Shown here: positions 62,500-64,000 of the stretch, in pieces
How the letters are laid out: every line of letters starts with the position of its first letter
Position numbering within the stretch: position 1 is the first letter of the stretch
NCBI GenBank assembly: GCA_046047235.1
Contig: JBJOII010000006.1
Span: forward strand, 1-64,000
Source: JBMTVN01 sp046047235
GTDB taxonomy: Bacteria; Verrucomicrobiota; Verrucomicrobiia; Limisphaerales; JAHDYP01
DNA length: 64,000 bases
Reading direction: 5' to 3'
Translations under genes and position numbers: made by a program
Notes under the pieces: generated by a model
Told to the model about the DNA's origin: nothing
The model's database searches: none
The model's input: the letters and a program-made list of their open reading frames with translations, nothing else

Positions 62500-63366
62500 G
62501 TGCCGCAACCAAACTTCCAGGACGCTACGCTGATTCTCGTGGGACACGGAGCCACCGATAACCCCGGCTCCACCGAGCCACTCCTGAACGTCGGTCGAGT
62601 CCTGCGTAAACGCGGCATTTTCGGACAGGTGCTCGAGGGATTCTATCGCGCCGAGCCGTCTATCCGGTCGCTTTGGGACCAAGTGAGCCAGACCCGCGTC
62701 TTCGTCTGCCCCCTCACCATCAGCGAAGGTTGGTTTACCAACCAGATCGTTCCTCGGGAATTGGGACTCAAAGGCCCGCGGCCAGCAGGCCAGCCCGACC
62801 GGCAATTTCGCGAAGGAAGGGAAGTCTACTGCTGCGTCTCGCTGGGCGATCACCCGCTCATGACCGAGCTTTTGATTCGCCGGGCCCGGGAAGCCCTCCT
62901 GGAGGCTCCGGGCGAACGTCCCACTGACCCGAAGCATACCGCAGTGTTCGTTGCCGGCCATGGAACCAAGAGGAACAAGCAGTCCCGACAGGCCATCGAG
63001 GACCAGGTCGAACGAATCCAACACCGACAGATTTTCGGGGAAGTCCACCCCACGTTTATGCTCGAGGAGCCCTTGATCGCCGATTGCTGGAAGGCAACCC
63101 GGCTCCCGGATCTGGTTCTGGTTCCCTTCTTTATGGCCAATGGCCTCCATACCCTGGAGGATATCCCCGTCATGCTCGGCGTGAGCGAAACCGAAGTTCG
63201 GGAACGACTTCGTCGAGGCGACGCCACCTGGCTTAATCCAACCTCCCAGGGCCCCCAACGGCTCTGGTATACCCCGGCCATCGGTTCTGATCCCGCCCTG
63301 GTCGATCTCGTCATGGAGCGGGTTCTTGAAGCCGAGGCATTGCCACAAACCGCAGGCCAAGGTTAA
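62500..63366 (+). CDS. Two-lobed CbiX/sirohydrochlorin chelatase-like protein
   Basis: A 288-residue class II chelatase with two CbiX lobes. Start GTG 62500 (the open frame goes upstream, over the divergent kinase, without homology). First lobe: TLILVGHGATDNPGS and VCPLTISEGWFTNQIVP. Second lobe: VFVAGHGTKRNKQSR and LVPFFMANGLHTLEDIP. Class II chelatases insert cobalt, nickel or iron using a histidine in the GHG motif and one in the opposite sheet; the second lobe keeps both (ANGLH), the first has W instead. Metal and substrate not known; no cobalamin or sirohaem genes are nearby. Confidence 0.8.
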   Translation: MPQPNFQDATLILVGHGATDNPGSTEPLLNVGRVLRKRGIFGQVLEGFYRAEPSIRSLWDQVSQTRVFVCPLTISEGWFTNQIVPRELGLKGPRPAGQPDRQFREGREVYCCVSLGDHPLMTELLIRRAREALLEAPGERPTDPKHTAVFVAGHGTKRNKQSRQAIEDQVERIQHRQIFGEVHPTFMLEEPLIADCWKATRLPDLVLVPFFMANGLHTLEDIPVMLGVSETEVRERLRRGDATWLNPTSQGPQRLWYTPAIGSDPALVDLVMERVLEAEALPQTAGQG

Positions 63367-63375
63367 ATCCCCGCC

Positions 63376-64000
63376 GTGCATTTCCAGAAGGTCACGGTAG
63401 CCGGAGTCGGATTGCTGGGCGCATCCCTCGCGCTAGCACTCAAACAAACCGGCCTGGCAAGTCGGGTCGATGGACTAGTCCGTCGATCCGCCAGTATTGC
63501 TGAGTGCGAGAAACTCGGCGTGGTGGATCGCGCAACCAGAAACCCTCTGCTCGCCGCCGAACACGCTAATCTCATAATCGTCTGCACCCCTCTCGGCACG
63601 ATGGAGGCCGTCGTGGAAAGCATGCTCCCCGCCATCCGCCCTGGCACGCTCGTCACGGATGTCGGCTCCGTGAAAAGTTCGGTGGTGCGTACGCTCGAGC
63701 CAATGCTCGCCAAGGTAGGGGCACATTTTGTTGGAAGCCATCCGATGGCCGGAAGCGAGCAAACCGGGCCCGCAACTGCAAAACCAGGGCTTTTTCAGGA
63801 TGCCATCTGCGTGGTCACCCCCACGTCAAGGACTCCCGCCAGTGTGCTGAAACAGGTCCAGGGCATGTGGAAATCCGTCGGAGGAAAACCTCTGATTCTG
63901 GGTCCGGAAGACCACGATGACCTTGTCAGCCGCTCCAGCCACCTCCCCCACATACTGGCAGCAGAACTGGCCAGCTACGTCCTCAGCCCCGCACACCCCA
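63376..64000 (+). CDS. tyrA: Prephenate dehydrogenase, 5' part
   Basis: The gene runs off the right edge; 208 codons are visible. GTG 63376 begins VHFQKVTVAGVGLLGASLAL, a Rossmann nucleotide loop. LIIVCTPLGTM, VTDVGSVKSSVV and HFVGSHPMAGSEQTG are the signature blocks of TyrA, the NAD-dependent enzyme that converts prephenate to 4-hydroxyphenylpyruvate. The histidines of SHPMAGSE and SSHLPHILA match the catalytic site. It follows the chelatase by nine bases and may be co-transcribed. Confidence 0.92.
   Translation, partial: MHFQKVTVAGVGLLGASLALALKQTGLASRVDGLVRRSASIAECEKLGVVDRATRNPLLAAEHANLIIVCTPLGTMEAVVESMLPAIRPGTLVTDVGSVKSSVVRTLEPMLAKVGAHFVGSHPMAGSEQTGPATAKPGLFQDAICVVTPTSRTPASVLKQVQGMWKSVGGKPLILGPEDHDDLVSRSSHLPHILAAELASYVLSPAHP

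Overview
The window reads as a chromosomal segment of a high-GC bacterium of the PVC superphylum, most likely Verrucomicrobiota. Evidence: three exported formylglycine sulfatases beside a GH78 rhamnosidase and a large esterase, single pseudopilin-like genes with the FTLIELLVVIAIIAIL leader, a very large GreA-type factor of the kind known from Chlamydiae and relatives, DUF1080, LamG, CotH and Tat-exported Gfo/Idh proteins. I see no phage, insertion sequence, CRISPR array or rRNA operon. There is one tRNA, Lys-CUU.

Layout. 0-15 kb is a polysaccharide and small-molecule catabolism region: a cupin-type sugar isomerase fragment, L-serine dehydratase, rhamnosidase, a YidE-type transporter, an esterase, three sulfatases, a UlaG-like metallo-hydrolase and a MetE-like methyltransferase. 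15-24 kb mixes housekeeping (purB, rhomboid protease, HPF-like protein) with exported proteins (tandem DUF1080, PA14-like). 24-28 kb holds a glycosyltransferase translationally coupled to a radical SAM/SPASM enzyme, a LysE exporter and an EEP-type lipoprotein. 28-34 kb has the tRNA, an AT-richer exported protein, a CotH-kinase protein and a LamG-metallophosphoesterase. 34-38.5 kb has a membrane DUF2868/GTPase DUF3482 pair and a receiver-HDOD regulator. 38.6-51.5 kb has an LVIVD propeller, two pseudopilins, an aspartate aminotransferase, tsaD with a CtpA-type protease, Gfo/Idh, rsmB and the large greA. 51.6-64 kb has an MFS/fabI/lactonase operon, a second Gfo/Idh, a decayed nucleoside hydrolase, malic enzyme, a DUF4832-type protein, a galactokinase-like kinase, a two-lobed CbiX chelatase and the start of tyrA.

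The main functional theme is export and degradation of sulfated or rhamnose-containing glycans. DUF1080 plus Tat-exported Gfo/Idh proteins suggest a 3-keto-glycoside route. The genes are mostly short operons separated by convergent terminators. Several promoters share a GTCTTGMCAARG-type -35 region.

Two signals are not explained by genes. First, the nonamer CCCCTGCYC occurs 11 times on the + strand and, by eye, never on the other, in several reading frames and in genes of both orientations. Second, the + strand is strongly G-rich on the left and C-rich on the far right regardless of gene direction, as expected near a replication terminus. All counts are by eye.
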